NCBI RefSeq assembly: GCF_014805685.1
Contig: NC_060885.1
Location: 22,023,132 to 22,087,131 of the forward strand
Direction: 5' to 3'
Length of the DNA: 64,000 nucleotides
From: Silurus meridionalis
Taxonomy: Eukaryota; Chordata; Actinopteri; Siluriformes; Siluridae
This document shows, piece after piece, positions 44,490 to 56,689 of this stretch. Below the pieces are notes generated by a model. That model did no database searches and was not told the origin of the DNA. It saw only the letters and a list, made by a program, of their open reading frames with translations. Position 1 is the stretch's first letter, and every line of letters begins with the position of its first letter. The position numbers and the translations under genes are program-made.

Positions 44490-45636
44490 CTATACTTCTG
44501 ACAATATAGTGTATGTTGTACATGACACTCATCTGTCTTCCCATCTACATCCAAGAAAGACTTGCACAAAAGGGACCGAGCACTTTTTCTCTGCCCATGA
44601 GCGTCCCATAGACTTTCTTAGGGCTTTTGTATATTCGTGTGTGTTCGTCAGTGAGAACGATGGAGGGGGATCTTGCCCTATGGCTCTCAGTCATCCCCAA
44701 CCCCCATACACAGACATTTAAGTTGGAGATTGCGTCTTCTTTTGTTTGAGGATGCAGAGTAGATGGGATTAGTATAAACCCCCATCTCAACCCCCCCACC
44801 CCAAAAAAGAAACCCCACCACTGCATTGTACAAGGGCCGAGACAGGGCGCTTGTTGCTCGCCTTCTGGCTGCGCCCACTCCCCGCTCCACAATGGCTGCC
44901 TTTTCAACCCAACCAACTCACAACAGAATGACAACATCCTCCTAGTTGTCTGTTTCTCTCACCTTCTCATCCATCCATTTTCATTCTTGCATCCCCGACT
45001 CTTTCAAATCACTCCAAGTTTAACTTCTTAAACTCTCTTCGGTTCTTATAGAGCGTCTCGCAAAGGGCTCGTTCCTTCTCACCTCACTCTTAACCTTGCA
45101 TTATTGCCCTATATAACATCATCAGCGACCATCTGCACTCTCCTCTCTCCATGTGCTTTATTTCCTCTCGCCAGTCACCGTGGAGCTACGAGCAGAAAAA
45201 CGGCGGTTGAGACAGAGACGGCCGCTATGTCCCGAGCGTCAGGAGATTGTGTCGTACCTCAGGGTAACAGGCCGTGCTGGTCTGGCATGCGGCACATCCC
45301 AAACTTCAGCTCCGCAGCTCCAGACACAGGCCCAGGCTGCTCCCACACTTAACATGTTGCGCTACCTACCCTTCGGCATGGCCAAATGTTTCTGCAGCTG
45401 CCCTTTTGTCCCTGCTCCTTGAGTAAACAAAGGACAGATACAAATTAATGACCTAAATTCACAATGCGCACAACAAGAGTGAGTCAGTATGACCCAGACA
45501 CACAAATGAATATCTGCCATCTCTAATCAGATATAAAACATTTTCCAGCACTCAGCTTTTTACCAAAAGGAGCATGTATATTATAGTGTATAAGTTTATT
45601 GCATCATTTCCTTCAACTTACCAATGAATCCTGTCA

Positions 45637-46700
45637 TGTGGCTGCCTTTATATTTTAAGGATGGTGAAATCTGGGTAAATATTTCTTCTTAGAATTACGA
45701 GTTGATCCAACGCTGAAGCGTCACCGCACTAAAAGTACTAATTCACACGATTCTTATCAACTAGACGAGGAATCTCCAAAAGCGAAACGATCATCCAGAG
45801 TATTGCTTCATTTTTTTTATTAGTCAATTTTTTGCAATTGTTACCATCACTAACATTTTATTTTTAAATACTGAACACAATCTAATATAATCCGGTTTTA
45901 AAATGGCATCGCATTAAAAAAAAAAAAAAAAGTGGTCACTACTTTGTTACTGATTGATTCATTAATTAAATAGATTATGAGCATTTAATTTATGGCAAAA
46001 CACCAGATATTAAATATACAACTTCTGTTTTCAAACAGGTATAGTAGAATTCACAGAAATGGATGAATGAATAAAAGAAAAAAAAACTCCTTTATGGTCT
46101 GAGAGGAAAATAATCGAGTCTAGAAAATCCTTCAGAAACGGAATATACATAAAGGTTTCTAAAAATGTTATATCTAATTAAAGATGTATGTGTGTGTATG
46201 TGTATAGAGGAGGGGAGGGGGAGCTTCTAGCTCAAGGCCATCTGTGACAGAAGCCTGTTGAGTAACGCGCTATGCCTTAAATGTGGTCAATATTTAGAGT
46301 ATTTATAAGGCCAGGTTTGCCGAGCAAGAAGACAATAGATCACTCGGATTTGTTTTGCTGGAAAACTGTACTTGAGGAGTTTTGGCAGCAGGTTACGAGT
46401 GTGCGTGTGTCTGAGGAGACAGGAGGAGGGGCTGCTTTTCATCAAGCTGCTGCACATTTTCCCTGGTCCAGCCCACGGCTTTGCTGAAGCACCAGCCAGA
46501 TATTAAAGCAGCAAATACATAAGCGCGCACACACATCCGGACAGTACCCAATTCAGAGACCTCACGCACTGGAAAACATGTTTCCACCCACTCAACATCT
46601 ACAGTAAATACGATTATTCAACTGAAGGCAAAAACACTGTCTTGACAGTGTATAAATCATGATTTCTTCTGGCAGCTGGGGGAAAAAAATTGCAAAAAAA
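45637..46700. other. Intergenic DNA between duplication A and the zbtb18 3' end
   Basis: Nothing gene-like recognised. It contains an A tract near 45,915-45,931 and a moderately GC-rich part at 46,200-46,580. Confidence 0.5.
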
Positions 46701-46714
46701 AAACCACTTCTCAC

Positions 46715-49302
46715 AAATGAATGAAGGTACTTATAATTTATTGCAGTTTGCACACAATTTAAAAATTTCACCAACAGCACACCAAAAAGTACAAAACTAA
46801 ACAGCCTCATAATTTACTTCCCTTGAGAAAATGAAACATACTATGATTGTCAAAGCTAACTGTCTAACTCCATAAAAAGAACAATGTGAACATACCAAAG
46901 TCTCAAAAGGGAAGCAAATACATGTGAAGTCAATCTGCCTCTTTTTCAGAATGCGATTGTCCTTTTTTTTTCTTTTTTTTGTTTGTTTTTTTTTGTTTGT
47001 TTGACATAACTATTTTTATTCTCTCCCACCTCCTACACACGGTTGAAATTTTTCTTTGTTCTTCTTCACACTGGCTGTTTCCAGTTTTCAAGTAAACTAA
47101 AGGTTCGTCTGTTTTGTGGACATGCTTCATACTTCGTTTCACAGCTTCACTGCCAGTGAACAGAAGTGAAATAAAAATACATCCAGTAACTTTGCCAGTT
47201 CCAGTTCTCCCGCTCTGAGCATCAGTAGGCTGTTAACAGTAGTTTAAGGCGGTCAAGTACGATAGTAGAAGCCAGCATAAAACGAAAGCAGGGAAAAAAA
47301 CCTGTCTCAGAGAAAAAAAAAAAACACCCCCCCCAGCCGACAGTTGATAATTTCTTTTTTTCTTTCACATTTTAGAGTGCAAAAGGTAAAAGTACCATCG
47401 TGCAAAAACAGCACGAGGAGCGTGCGCTGTTGGCAAATCTCAACCCTTTTCACTAGCTGTTGCACCACCCTATTGTATACTGGGAAGCTCAGGGCCCTTG
47501 AGGCCGTCGAGGCACACGAGCTTCTCCACTCTCGCCTCTTTTCTCCTCTTGCTTAAACTTCACTCCTGCTCAAGTGTTAGTGTCTCGGGCTCCAACAGCG
47601 CTTTTCCAAATTTAGCTTTTCATCTCTCTCTCTCACTTTTTTTTTTTTTGCCTTTTCTTTTTTTTTTTTTTTTTTTTTTAACTAACAAATATCTTCAGCT
47701 TTTTGTTCAATGTTTCCACATTCAGTAAGAAAATGACAGCTGATGTTAATTTATACAAAAACAAAAGAATAAAGAAATATATTCTCCCAAAAAAAAAAAA
47801 AAACAGAAAATAAAATCACATACACAATGTTGAAAAAGAAGAAGAAAAAATAAAAATCAATCTACAGCAGTGTAACTATTTTATTCTTCAATAATCTAGC
47901 ATTTATAGCTCTGGTAGTTATGTAATAATGTCAATTTGATCAAGAGTTAAAAATCTTAAAGGCATCTTTTCAGCATCTAATTTTTTTTTTGTTTTCAAGG
48001 TGCAACCAAGCATGGCAAACATTTTCTCCTGTTAAATAGGAACTATACAAACACACACCCACCCACCCACACACACTCTCTCTCTCTCTCTCTTAGAGCT
48101 CGGAGCTTTATGCTATTTGCTGATTCTTCAGTGTTCGCCATACACAGTAGATCTGCTGAGCCCATCTTTACAGGAACTGACACACTGTCATATGGGTTTT
48201 CATGGCAACTAGATCTTCATGGCCACAGAATTTGATGCAAGTGCCAATCGAACAGATAAATAAATAAATTACAAACAAACAAACAAACCAAACCAGAAAA
48301 AAAAGAAAAAGGAAAGAAAAAAAAAAGGCGACACTTTTTAAAATGCGAGTAAACATGACACGGAGACAGCAGTTGGAGACCAGCAGTGGAGAACAGCAGT
48401 GTGTGAGGAGGTGCTAAGCAGGAGCGGCACTAGCTTTGGAAAAGATGTTCAGAGAGATGAAGCCTCTGCTGACACCCAGCTCCATGCTACACACTCGAGA
48501 TCGGTTTGGCCAGAGACGTACTCCAGCCTAACATCAGTGCATTAACACAATCTTCACAGCCCAGTAGAACATCGTAACAGGAGCCACTCTCTTGTAAGGG
48601 TTTTATATCATTAAAGAAAAAAGGAAAAAAAATCAAGAAAGGAAGCAAATGAGTTAATTAAAAAATACACTTTCCAATGCAAAACAACAACAAAAATAAG
48701 AGTTAAATAAAAATTCATGCAATTTCTACAGCTGTAATATTAAGGTAAATATATAATATATATTTATATTTTTTTTTATTTAAACAGACGGGTGCCCTGA
48801 CTGTAATGACTTGGTCTATTACAGTGTACAGCAATACAGCAATTCACATCTTCTTAAATATACAGGTTGGACATCATGCAACAACAGATCCCATTTTTTT
48901 TTTGTTTGTGTTTTTTTTCTTTTTCTTTTTCGAAAACAAACCAAATATTTCTTAAAACACTACAGAAATCTCGATAAATGCAGCAAATGAAAACCCATTC
49001 TCAGCAGAAAAACAAGTGTTGAGGGTCTAAAAGAAAGACATTAACTCAGCCTGATCGTTAAATGATATAAAAAAACGTCTCAGTTGATATGGAAAAAAAA
49101 AAGAGGCTGTACATTGCATGAGTGCCTTTTGTCTTCTATCAGTCAAGTTTCCTATCACAAAAAAACAAAAAAAAACAACAAACAAACAAAACAAAAGAAA
49201 CATACAAGAGCCTAAATAACACAAGCTTGGAGCTTTTTTTCGAGCGAACATCCTCGCAGGATTTTGAGGACTTGCTTGTTAACATACTGCGTTTGCGTGC
49301 AT

Positions 49303-49376
<74 letters not shown>

Positions 49377-49978
49377 ACACACGCGCAGCTACTCTCACAC
49401 ACACCAGTATGAGATTTTTGCAAAATAAACGTATAGTAGTAGTAATAGTAGTAGTAGTAGTGCACGATATATACACATGCTCATTTATGAGCTTTATGTG
49501 TACAGGTCAATAGAGGATCGTAGTACCCGTTTAGTGTAATGTTGATCAGTTTTGAACTTCCTCAGTGTATTACCTGAAATCTTCATATGCGTTCTCATGG
49601 CATGGATGTTAAATAAAATCAAGGAGTGTACAAGTGTACCTTCATACACTGCCGAATCTAGATTTTGCACATTGACAGCTGTAGCTATCAACCTTTGTTG
49701 ACTTGAAGGAAAAACAAATATTAAAAAAAATAAAAAATAAAAAAATAAAATAAAAAAACGCCACAAATAAATTGACCAGAAAATAAAAATCAGTAGTAAC
49801 ATTTTCATGTGCTAGTAAAGTGCAATTTAACGAGATAAGCAATGTGTATATATAAGAAACATGACTGATGCAGACCTCTCAACCATCTCCCTGCCTCCCT
49901 ACTTCTTACCTCTCTGCCTCTCTTGTTTGCTCTGTCTTAACTAATAAAGCAGTTTATTTTTGTATTTTTTTTTTGCTT
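46715..49978 (-). other. zbtb18: Probable zbtb18 3' UTR
   Basis: A stretch downstream of the stop codon, without recognised transposons, holds many T/A tracts, a TC run near 48,077 and a CA tract at 49,305-49,374. On the minus strand an AATAAA lies at 46,742-46,737, followed by GTGAGAAGTGGTTTTTTTTTGC, a plausible GU/U-rich downstream element, which suggests a transcript end near 46,715. Nearer AATAAA motifs exist, so shorter forms are possible. Vertebrate ZBTB18 mRNAs have long 3' UTRs. Confidence 0.5.
49305..49374. repeat. CA dinucleotide microsatellite in the probable 3' UTR
   Basis: About 35 CA units, which would be a GU repeat in the zbtb18 transcript. Confidence 0.95.
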
Positions 49979-51531
49979 TCATTTCCACAGTTCTTGCGAG
50001 CTATCCTCAAGTGGCCAGTCTCGGAGAGTGGGAAGGCTGAGCGCCTCGCTCTTCACTGAGAGCGAGTTGACGAGTTCGCAGTGGAACTTGCGGATGTGAC
50101 GGTACAGGTCTCCGGACTGCGTGAAGCGCCGCTCGCACCACTTGCAGGCATGCGGCTTCTCGCGCGTGTGCACCACGGCGTGTCGGCTCAGGTTGTGCGA
50201 GTATTGGAAGCTCTTGCCGCACGTGGTGCACGTGTAGGGCTTCTCGCCCGAGTGTGTCCGCTCGTGCCGTTTCAGCGTGTACATGCAAGAGAACGTCTTG
50301 CCACAGATGGAGCATGTGGGCACGTTGACGTCGCCGGTGGTCGGTTTCGTGCGTGCACCTTCCTGCTCGCGGAAGTGCGTGCTCAAGTGGATCTGCAGCA
50401 CGTGCGGACTCGGGAACACCTTGTTGCACAGGGGGCACATAAAGATCTGCGCGTGCGCTGCACTCAACATGCCCGACACATAGGGCAGCAGCGGGCTCTC
50501 TTGCGCCCGCTCGTTCTCACCGCCTAGCACCTCGCCGTCTACCTCGTCCTTGCTGTCACGCTCCAGAGTGGCCTCTCGTAGTGCTGTCAGGTGGGCCTCC
50601 AGGCCGAGCCCTAGCCGCTGGACGCTGTGTCCATTGTGCCCAACGTGAATGCCGTTAGCATTCGCCGATTCTTCCTTCAAGCCGCTATGTTCCATCTCGT
50701 ACTCAGTGTTGGGCAGCTCATCATCATCGGAGCCTGTGTCTTTCTCCACCTTCACTTGCACCAGAGCGCTGTGTAGACTGTCCGGAGTGGCCGAGCCGCA
50801 CAAATATGGGTTCCTGGCTTCACCTGGAGTGGCGCTTATGCTTGATTTTACCGACAGATCGAGTGCGCAGTCACCGGTTGGACAGAGCGAACCTGTAGAG
50901 CTGCTGGGACTCGCAGCGGCGGCGGCAGGAGACTTGCCATGTGCCTCAGCCTCACCGGGGCTGGCCGTGCGCTCTGACGCCAGCCGTGCCCACATCCGGG
51001 CCGGCTCCGGCGGGCACTGGCTGTCCCTTTTGCTCTCATCCTCATCGTCGTCGCTAGCAAGCAGGTTGCCACTTCCGCCCTCGGAGATGCTCTCGGCTCG
51101 GTCCGAACAGCTAGAGGCGTCCTCCTCACGCCTGGTGCTGTCTGCCTCGGCCGTGGCCTTGTGTTTTAGCTTCTTTTTGCACACCTTGACGATGTCATAC
51201 ATATGCAGATAGCTGGCAGCAGCCAGTACGTCCTCCACGGGCAGGGACTTGAACTGCAGCTTGCCCTCATACATAAACTCGAGGAGCAGTGCGAACGCTG
51301 GCGCCGTTACAATGTCACTGTTCAGATGCACCACGTCCCGCTTGTCCAGCTGGTCCTTGTAGAAGAGATGGAAGTACATGCTGCACGAGGCCAGGACGGC
51401 ACGGTGGGCGCGGAACTGGACATCGCCCACCAGCACGGTGGAGTCGCACAGGAAGCCCTGATGCCTCTGCTCACTCAGACACTGCAGTAAATGTCTGCTG
51501 TGGTCCGGAAACTCCATGCTGTCTTCATAAC
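49979..51531 (-). CDS. zbtb18: Zinc finger and BTB domain protein 18, main coding exon
   Basis: Nuclear sequence-specific repressor (RP58/ZNF238), known in vertebrates to act in neurogenesis and muscle differentiation. Counting from the internal Met at 51,517, the 512-residue protein has a BTB/POZ domain at about 8-118 (dimerisation, co-repressor binding), an acidic, serine-rich middle, a CALDLSVK motif at 217-224 resembling the CtBP-binding VLDLS motif of the human protein, and four C2H2 fingers at about 359-381, 400-422, 428-450 and 456-479 with TGEKP-like linkers. It ends in SSQELWK. The fingers are almost identical to human. The acidic middle differs most and is shorter. The exon begins at 51,531 after a minus-strand TTGCAG acceptor and reads YEDS before the internal Met, so an upstream exon supplies a longer N-terminus. 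The context at 51,517 (AGCATGG) is a strong start. No lesion is seen. Confidence 0.98.
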
Positions 51532-51633
51532 CTGCAACAGACCGTACATGTTAGAGGGGCTCTGGCAGAACAACAATTGTTTTGTTTGTAGCCCTGTGTG
51601 GAACTTCTCTTTTTTTCCCCCACCCGCTCCGTC

Positions 51634-51682
<49 letters not shown>

Positions 51683-53837
51683 CCCCATGCACACTCACTG
51701 GCTCTCACACACACACACAAACACACACACACACTTTAATTCTCTCTCCCTCCCCTCCCTCAATCCATCCCTGTGGGAACACTAGAAAAATGTTCACTGC
51801 AGAGCCGATATAAAAGGATTACAATCATTCAAGTAAAAAAAAAAAAATAAATAATAATAATAATAATAATAATATTCTTTATTTTTCCTATCAATCCTTT
51901 TTTATACTAAGAGAATCAATACACATTTCATCTACCCATCTAGGAAAGTAACTGCATTGAATGTCAGTAATAAATGTAAAGACTGCACATTCATTTCTTG
52001 GCACTTTTATAACATCTCTAAAGTTTTTATCTGTTGTGACAAACAGGCTTTTATTTTACACTCTCACGTAAAGTCCAGAATTAAAACAATTAAATGTAAA
52101 TGAAAAATAGAATGAATACTTACAAACAATTTAAATGGGAAAAAAAAGATAAAATACCAAATTGATTTCAGTTGCGAGTGGAACTGTGAGAGTCTCTTGG
52201 TTCTAAAGCGAAGTCCTGATGCTACAGATTTCTGTTTGCGAGTAATTTCACCTTTTGTGCTCCTGGAGTAGTTATTTTTAATAACCCACTTTGGCCAGGA
52301 TGGTGCGTTTGGGTAACCGTCTTGTAGGTACACAAACAGCTCAACGATGCAGTCACACTGCAGCAAGAATGCTAAGTACTGCCTTTAAGACTTCGCTAAG
52401 TGAAGTCTCAGAACATCAGGGCGACTTTCATTAAAGCGCTGATCGGCAGCCACCAAAATGAATTGACATCAAGAAACCTACCCAAAAAAATTAAATAAAT
52501 AAAATACAAAAAGTGGAAAAAAGCAACCAAAATGAACACACTGACAATCCAAGTGCACAACTGATTTAAAATACCAATAAACCCAAAAAGAATAACAATA
52601 ATTCACACCTGTTACCCGTGGAGACTGCTCCCTTCTCAAAAAATGCATCATGGGCACCATGTTCAACCAGCGAGCATAAATAAACTCATTTGAATCTTCA
52701 TTCAAATCTGATTGGGATACCAAGCCAACCCCCCTTAAACAACGCTCAGACCTTCGTTAATGAGAGGCTTTGGTGGGGAGGACTTGGGACAGCCAACCCC
52801 AAGCCAACCCCTCCTCCTATTCTATCTCCTCCCCAAATCTTTGGAGAAATGGAACATCCTCCCCAAAGAAGAAGCTGCAGCAGATTTACAATACAATCAC
52901 TTTAAGTGCCCTGTAGTCTACATCAATCCTAATCCTTAAGATGGCTAAAAATAAAGATTGTAGGACAGCTCGCAAGGTAGAAGCGATCAAATTAGGAGGC
53001 TCCGAGGACAGAGAGGGACGAAGAAGGAGGCTTATAAACATCTGATCCAGCTGACTGAGGCCATATGGCAGCTGCTGCCCAGATAAAGAGATTAAGACTA
53101 GGAGGAGTGCGATTACAGCTGTCTAGCCAATTCAGGCAGCTCAAATCTGCAAGTTCTAAATTAGTCACTACCAACACAAGAAAAAAAAAAAAAAAAAAAA
53201 AAAAGGACTGACAATTCTGTGCACTAATTGTAGGAGTTATTTCAGATTTTTAATAATTGATTTTTAGGTCAATAAATAAACAAAACAGAACATTGTATTT
53301 TGCTCAAATGTACTGAGATGAATATTTCAGCTTGCCAAAGAAATTCATTCATTTTACAAAAAAAAAAGCAACTTCTAAAGATTACAAAATATTTATTTAA
53401 AAATGACTAGACTGTATAAATAAATAAAAACGAAAAATCCTGCTTGTATTGAATTGACAAATTCCCAAAACTTTATTTCCTTTATACTTCACACAAACAG
53501 CAACAAACAATCGCACAACTGTTACAACCAATCTACTGTTCCGCATTCGTAGCGAGGCAAGCGAAACTAAAGCTAGCAGACCAAACAAGCAGCTTAATGA
53601 AAAGCTTGCTCGGTAACATTGTCCCGACAACAAGGAGCGTCACTCGTCCCCTGCCTGGTTACACTACACTGCTGCAAAATCCTTTACTTCCTATTTCACC
53701 CGACTTACATGCAACTGACTGATAACACAAGGGAAAAAAATAAATAAAAACTAAAGAAACAAGAGAGGGAAAGAAATGAGTTAAGGAAAGGCCAGCAAGC
53801 TCTCTATTCAGAAGCCACAGACCCCCTGGTACAGTAC
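51532..53837 (-). other. zbtb18: zbtb18 intron before the main coding exon
   Basis: Bounded by the GTACTG donor at 53,837 and the TTGCAG acceptor at 51,532. Contains a CT tract (51,639-51,680), a TAA run near 51,850 and a non-repetitive part at about 52,180-53,160 that may hold regulatory sites, including ACATCTG at 53,038-53,044. No additional exon was recognised. Confidence 0.6.
51639..51680. repeat. CT dinucleotide microsatellite
   Basis: About 21 CT units, shortly upstream of the zbtb18 coding exon acceptor. On the minus strand this is a GA tract, so it does not serve as the polypyrimidine tract. Confidence 0.95.
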
Positions 53838-53850
53838 CTGCGGTTCGCAT
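53838..53850 (-). CDS. zbtb18: zbtb18 upstream micro coding exon (alternative N-terminus)
   Basis: The minus strand reads ATGCGAACCGCAG then GTACTG, a splice donor. Joined to the acceptor at 51,531 it gives MRTAGYEDS before the main Met, the same length and ending as MCPKGYEDS of the human long isoform. An in-frame TAG at 53,917-53,919 precedes it, so this is the first ATG in the frame. Its context is weak (TTG before ATG, C after), so leaky scanning to the strong internal ATG is likely, and both a 521- and a 512-residue form are expected. The 5' limit of the exon is not defined; it may extend toward about 54,000. Confidence 0.75.
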
Positions 53851-53935
53851 CAACTTGATTAAGTCCACTGTTGTGGTAGCGCCTGCTGTAGTTCCCTTCT
53901 CAAAATCAATGAAGGGCTAGTAGGAGGAGGAGGAG

Positions 53936-54012
53936 AGAAAGACAGAGAGAGCGAGAGAGAGAGAGAGCGCGAGAGAGAGTGCAAGAGAGAGAGAGAGAGA
54001 GAGCGAGAGAGA
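53936..54012. repeat. GA-rich imperfect microsatellite
   Basis: GAGAGA with GCGAGA and GTGCAAGAGA interruptions, just upstream of the micro coding exon. It would be a CT-rich stretch in a transcript or promoter of zbtb18. Confidence 0.9.
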
Positions 54013-55230
54013 TAGGGAGCAGGGAAAAAAATCAAACTGCGAGGGACAGATGCAAAGTGGAGGAGATGTTGGAGGGGAACGCGATGCCTCCTCCTGCACA
54101 CAGATCCGCACACACACTAACTCGCAGTCTGTGCGGCAGAAGAAAAGACTGGGGGATGGCAGCCTGTCAGCTGCTCTGACATCATGTTCAGATGGAAATG
54201 CTACCTCCAGCTGTGCTCCTTTTAGTGCCATATGCTACTCCTCTACACTCTTGCCACCAGCCTCTCCTTTATACAACTTTGTTTCTCTTTCTCTCCCTTT
54301 AAAAAGGCGAAGGAGGGGTGTGCGGAGGGGGGAAAGGAACTGTTGAGAGGTGATTCTGTGGAAAACCGGCCAACTCCCCCCCCTCACCCCCTTCACTTGT
54401 AATCTCCCGGCAAAGGCGAACTTTAGAAAATAGGTCTGCGTGAAAGCCGACACTTTTTTTCTAACCTAGTTTCCTGCACGGAGAATTTAAATACCCTCAA
54501 GTTTTTTTTTTCTTTTCCCCTCTCTCTCACACTCACTCACTCTCTCATTCTTTTTTTCACTGCTCTCCTTCCAGTAACCATAAACAAAGGCCGGCACAGT
54601 GCATTTGCAAATGACAGATCCACGCAGATGATATTGTTTTCGACTACTTCATGGTTCACCGGCCGCACCATTACTGTCATTCATTCTCCTCACCCTCTGG
54701 ACGACTCGCTGAGGAGGAGAAAAAAAATGAAAGAATGGACAAAGGGAGCGATCCTATAGAGCTCATGAGCAGGGCTTTAACAAAACAAAACAAAAAAAAA
54801 AGAAGAAGAAAAAGGTTCTTTAATGGGACTACTTAAGGCTTAGTTTAACTCCATGTTTTTACCCTTAATCACAGTTCAGGAGAATTGAAAAAGAGGAGAG
54901 AACGTTGCACTGTCTCAACCTACATCACTCAAACAAGTTATGTAGGATATATATAAAAATTAAAGTGTATATAAATATATATAATAATTATAAATAAATA
55001 AAAATATTTAAAAAATCCAGCAGTGATGACCGCAGTTTAGAAATTTTATTCAATAATCATCATTGGTAGAATTTTTGCCTTTTTCGAAAAAAAAATAAAA
55101 TAAAATAAAATAAATAAATACAAATAAGTGCAAGGCAGATAAACTTCTCCAGCTTATTGCACCTGCCTCATTCCCATAGAGCAATCCCTGTCTTACTGTT
55201 ACAATGAATCGATCATTCGTATAAGCGATC

Positions 55231-55231
<1 letters not shown>

Positions 55232-55269
<38 letters not shown>
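55232..55269. repeat. CA dinucleotide microsatellite
   Basis: About 19 CA units in the zbtb18 5' region. Confidence 0.95.
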
Positions 55270-55272
<3 letters not shown>

Positions 55273-55986
55273 ACTGACATAACAACGAGTGTATGAGTGT
55301 GTGTTTTTCTCGATAACGTACCGCTGTTTGATCTATTTAAAGCGCTTGATATGAAGAAGCCCACAGCTGTGTGAGGTCTAATTGAACAGCATGCCGGAGA
55401 GAAACTTGTGTCCATGACATGCCAAACAAATGCGTTTGTTCCAGTCAGTCGTGTAACTTATCATTCTGTCTAAACTTACACAAATGAGAGATTGAGATTG
55501 GTTTTGGTTATTTATTTAACGGATGTATAATATAGATATTGTTAGAGAAGTGTGTGTGTGGTGCTGGTGGTATTTGCGTGTTTAGAGAAATCTAACGCGA
55601 ATCTCTGGTTTCTTTTGGATACAGAGGTGTCGAGGACACACATACACAGAGCGAGCCGTGTGTGTGTGTGTGTGTGTGTGCACCGAGAACTGGAGGGGAG
55701 AAAGCTAGCTCGCAGCTAACACAGGAAAAAGTAAGGCAGCTACCTGCACTGTTACATTTCCCACAGCAGGCCCGGATTGAGCAGGCGCTCGCGCTCAGGC
55801 TACTCGCTCCCCACTCACTGGTTTTCTTCCTAAACACAACACAAGAGCGACTAAGAGAAAATAAATAAAATAAACCCCCCCAATAAAAGCTTTCCACCCT
55901 TTTCCAGCGTAACCCTGCTTCATATCTGATTCTACAGAGCGCCTCGCAATTAAAAAAAAAAAAAGAAGAGAAGAGAAGGCACTTAC

Positions 55987-56500
55987 AGACCAGCGAGCTC
56001 CAACGACTTCCCACTTCCTCTGACCAAATACACGGCGGTGGAGGAAAAAACACCCCAGAAGAAGAAGTGAATTTGACTTTCAGCAGCTTTCCATATCCGC
56101 CGCGCTGCAGGAAACACGGAGCGGAGTAGAGCGGAGTGGAGCAGTGCGGAGAGAAGAGAGAGAGGAGCGCGGGGACAGGAGCGGCGGCGGCGGCGGCGGC
56201 GGTGGCCAGATGTTTCCGAGCTGTTGCTACTCAACTCTCCGGGAAAAGGAAAAAAAAAAAGGGGGAAGCGCTCGTGACTGGCGGCGTCCGAGGCCAATAG
56301 ATGAGGCGAGGAGGACCGCCGAGGCGAATTGGAAGCTGCTGTCGAGTGGGAAAGAGGGAGGGATGTGTTCGTCTCCTCGGCGTAGGTTGACACCGGGTAA
56401 CAGTGAGAAAGCAGAAAAAAAAACACACACACGGAGCGGACCTGGTTTCCAAGAAGAGAAGAGTGGCGCAGAGAGAGAGAAGGGAGAGGGAGAGAGCCGC
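55987..56500 (-). other. zbtb18: Probable zbtb18 5' UTR exon
   Basis: The minus strand shows GCTCGCTGGTCT followed by GTAAGT, a consensus donor at 55,986-55,981, at the end of a GC-rich block containing a CGG run (about 56,180-56,203). This fits an untranslated first exon. The transcription start is inferred within about 56,450-56,600. How it splices to the micro exon or the main exon cannot be read from sequence alone. Confidence 0.55.
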
Positions 56501-56665
56501 GCGCGTAGGCTCATGGGCAATGTAGTCACGCGCGCAACGGCCACAAAGAACAGGTGCGTTATCCGGTTTCCGCCCCGCCTTCCACGGGTCACGTGACCGC
56601 CAGCTCCCGACCGTCTCCTGCGCGGCAGAGCAGCACCGCCTCTGATACACACCACTGTAACATGG
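56080..56665 (-). promoter_or_regulatory. zbtb18: zbtb18 GC-rich (CpG-island type) promoter
   Basis: The richest CpG segment of the window, with CGG repeats, GCGCGCG and a GC-box-like CCCCGCC at 56,571. It abruptly gives way to very AT-rich DNA at 56,690. Two well-formed promoter motifs lie in it: TCATGGGCAATGTAGT at 56,511-56,526, the reverse of the ACTACAxTxCCC motif bound by ZNF143-type factors, and the palindrome GGTCACGTGACC at 56,587-56,598, an E-box of the USF/MiT type. No TATA box is evident. Confidence 0.7.
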
Positions 56666-56689
56666 GCATTGTGCTGGGCACGAGGAGGA

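Larger units (their letters stand above)
42837..45636. repeat. Tandem duplication A, copy 2
   Basis: Direct repeat of 40,021-42,836 in the same order and orientation. The last shared bases are CCAATGAATCCTGTCA near 45,636, after which the sequence departs (TGTGGCTGCC). Copy 1 at the same point continues into AGGAGAGCC, the start of copy 2. Confidence 0.95.

Noticed and set aside
20789..46700. SPMIP3 (C1orf100), the human gene between ADSS2 and ZBTB18
   Set aside because: No segment resembling it was seen on either strand; a profile search would be needed to exclude a diverged copy.
50007..51490. Long open frames overlapping zbtb18 in other frames and on the plus strand
   Set aside because: They are shadows of a GC-rich coding exon whose minus-strand frame encodes recognisable BTB and zinc-finger domains.
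53659..53868. Open frame continuing past the zbtb18 micro exon
   Set aside because: Its nominal first codon is GTG and the frame downstream of the GTACTG donor is intronic; only the 13 bases before the donor are taken as coding.
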